Positions 45,369 through 46,505 of a DNA stretch of 46,505 nt are shown here, in pieces. Every line of letters begins with the position of its first letter. Position 1 is the first letter of the stretch. The notes beneath the pieces were generated by a model. The model searched no databases. It was not told the origin of the DNA and saw only the letters and a program-made list of their open reading frames with translations. The position numbers and the translations under genes were made by a program. The stretch comes from Minisyncoccota bacterium (lineage in GTDB: Bacteria; Patescibacteriota; Minisyncoccia; Phycocordibacterales; UBA918). The DNA lies in NCBI GenBank assembly GCA_021129515.1, contig JAJOLD010000001.1, forward strand, positions 1 to 46,505, in the 5' to 3' direction.

Positions 45369-46490
45369 ATGCAGGCATATACACAGCATTATGTCGGCTA
45401 CCTTATGCTCGTATGCGCTTTCTTTGTTGGTGCATATGAAGCGCATGCACAGGTGTCTATGGCGACCACAACACTGACTGTTAGTATTTGTGGTGACTTT
45501 ATTGTAAACGAAAATGAAGACTGTGATGTCGCTGACCCCTTAGACCAGTACAGTACAACGATTGCTGGACGCACCTGTACGGCTGCTTGTCAGTGGGCGC
45601 CGTATTGTGGTGACGCCATCCTACAAACTATTTATGGCGAGGAGTGTGATGATGGTAACAATATTGATGGTGATTTCTGTGCTGCTGATTGTACTGAGGA
45701 GGATGTTGATTCTGGTGGTGGGTCATCTGGGGGCGGTGGAAGTTCTTCGTCTGGTGGGTCAAACACGGAGCTTGGTGATACGGAAGTGGTAGTTGAAGGA
45801 AAGGCATACCCACAGAGTACCGTGCGTGTCCTTATCGATGGTGTGCAAGATGGTACGGTACGTGCAAATTCACAAGGAGAGTTTTTGTACACCACCGATA
45901 CTGAGCCAGGTACTACTTCGTTTAGCTTTTGGGCAAACGATAGCGAAGGTACTCGGTCGTCAACATTCAATACCACCTTTGATGTGACGCAAGGTGCGGT
46001 GACGAATGTAAATGGTATTTTGATTCCACCAACCCTGCGGGTGAGTGAAACAGAAATTGACCCCGGTGATCAGGTGACCTTGTCGGGACAATCAATCCCT
46101 AATGCAACTATTGAGATATCTATTGATGATGATGCTGATGTGTTTTCCGTCACCACTGATAGTTCGGGTAATTGGTCCTTTGGTTTAAATACCGCGCAAC
46201 TATCCATTGGCACGCACACAATAAAAGTGCGGTTTGTAGAGGGATCAAGTACATTAAAAACAGAAAGTAGTTATGGAACCACCGTGTCATTGTTCGTGGG
46301 GGTAGAAGGACAACCTGCTAATAATTCAGACCTTAACCGAGATGGTTCGGTGAATCTTGTGGACTTTTCTATTTTGGTATTTTGGTGGGGAACAAATGGA
46401 GGAAATTCAAATCCACCTGCTGATATTAATCAAAACGGCAATGTAGGACTCGAAGATTTTTCTATTTTGCTGTTTAATTGGACGGGCTAG
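45369..46490 (+). CDS. Secreted protein with Cys-rich DUF4215-like repeats, Gly/Ser linker, Ig-like repeats and C-terminal dockerin-like domain
   Basis: CGDFIVNENEDCDV... YCGDAILQTIYGEECDDGNNIDGDFCAADC; GGGSSGGGGSSSSGG; DLNRDGSVNLVDFSILVFWWGTNGGNSNPPADINQNGNVGLEDFSILLFNWTG. Confidence 0.9.
   Translation: MQAYTQHYVGYLMLVCAFFVGAYEAHAQVSMATTTLTVSICGDFIVNENEDCDVADPLDQYSTTIAGRTCTAACQWAPYCGDAILQTIYGEECDDGNNIDGDFCAADCTEEDVDSGGGSSGGGGSSSSGGSNTELGDTEVVVEGKAYPQSTVRVLIDGVQDGTVRANSQGEFLYTTDTEPGTTSFSFWANDSEGTRSSTFNTTFDVTQGAVTNVNGILIPPTLRVSETEIDPGDQVTLSGQSIPNATIEISIDDDADVFSVTTDSSGNWSFGLNTAQLSIGTHTIKVRFVEGSSTLKTESSYGTTVSLFVGVEGQPANNSDLNRDGSVNLVDFSILVFWWGTNGGNSNPPADINQNGNVGLEDFSILLFNWTG
46329..46487 (+). 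other. Dockerin-like domain B
   Basis: DLNRDGSVNLVDFSIL ... DINQNGNVGLEDFSIL, near-identical organisation to domain A (19965-20123). Confidence 0.85.
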
Positions 46491-46505
46491 TAGAAAAAGT
46501 AAAAA

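Noticed and set aside
1-46505. tRNA or rRNA genes
   Set aside because: I found no convincing T-loop (GGTTCGAATCC-type) motif with cloverleaf context in the intergenic regions; a tRNAscan-SE run would be decisive.

Overview
The window looks like a chromosomal segment of a Candidate Phyla Radiation/Patescibacteria (Parcubacteria-like) genome; this is inferred from gene content and style, not from a database search. Bases 1-10.8 kb hold housekeeping genes: recR, dnaB, cysS, a CorA-type transporter, an S41/CtpA protease, rplI, a cyclophilin PPIase, rpmA and a umuC-like Y-family polymerase. They also hold a REP-associated tyrosine transposase (RAYT) bracketed by two perfect palindromes. From about 11 kb to the end is a co-oriented surface-protein island: a beta-helix protein, tandem FGE/SUMF1-fold proteins, DUF916-like proteins, an Hsp20, a membrane-anchored cohesin-domain protein, two dockerin-domain proteins, and an uninterrupted ORF of about 19.7 kb (about 6,556-6,571 aa). 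The giant ORF contains DUF2341-LamG, lectin-like and Fn3-like modules and a triplicated superrepeat. The most interesting signals are: (i) a candidate cohesin-dockerin surface assembly flanking the giant gene; (ii) the giant protein, whose repeat copies carry different inserted domains at different positions; (iii) several genes at 10.7-17.2 kb broken by single-base frameshifts or in-frame stops, next to a fully intact 19.7-kb ORF; (iv) non-coding hairpin elements, namely RAYT-flanking palindromes, diverged tandem hairpin repeats at 18.0-18.2 kb and a foldback element at 8.68-8.81 kb; and (v) recurrent TATAAT-like boxes 5-10 nt upstream of start codons, suggesting leaderless transcripts. All homology calls come from motif recognition by eye.
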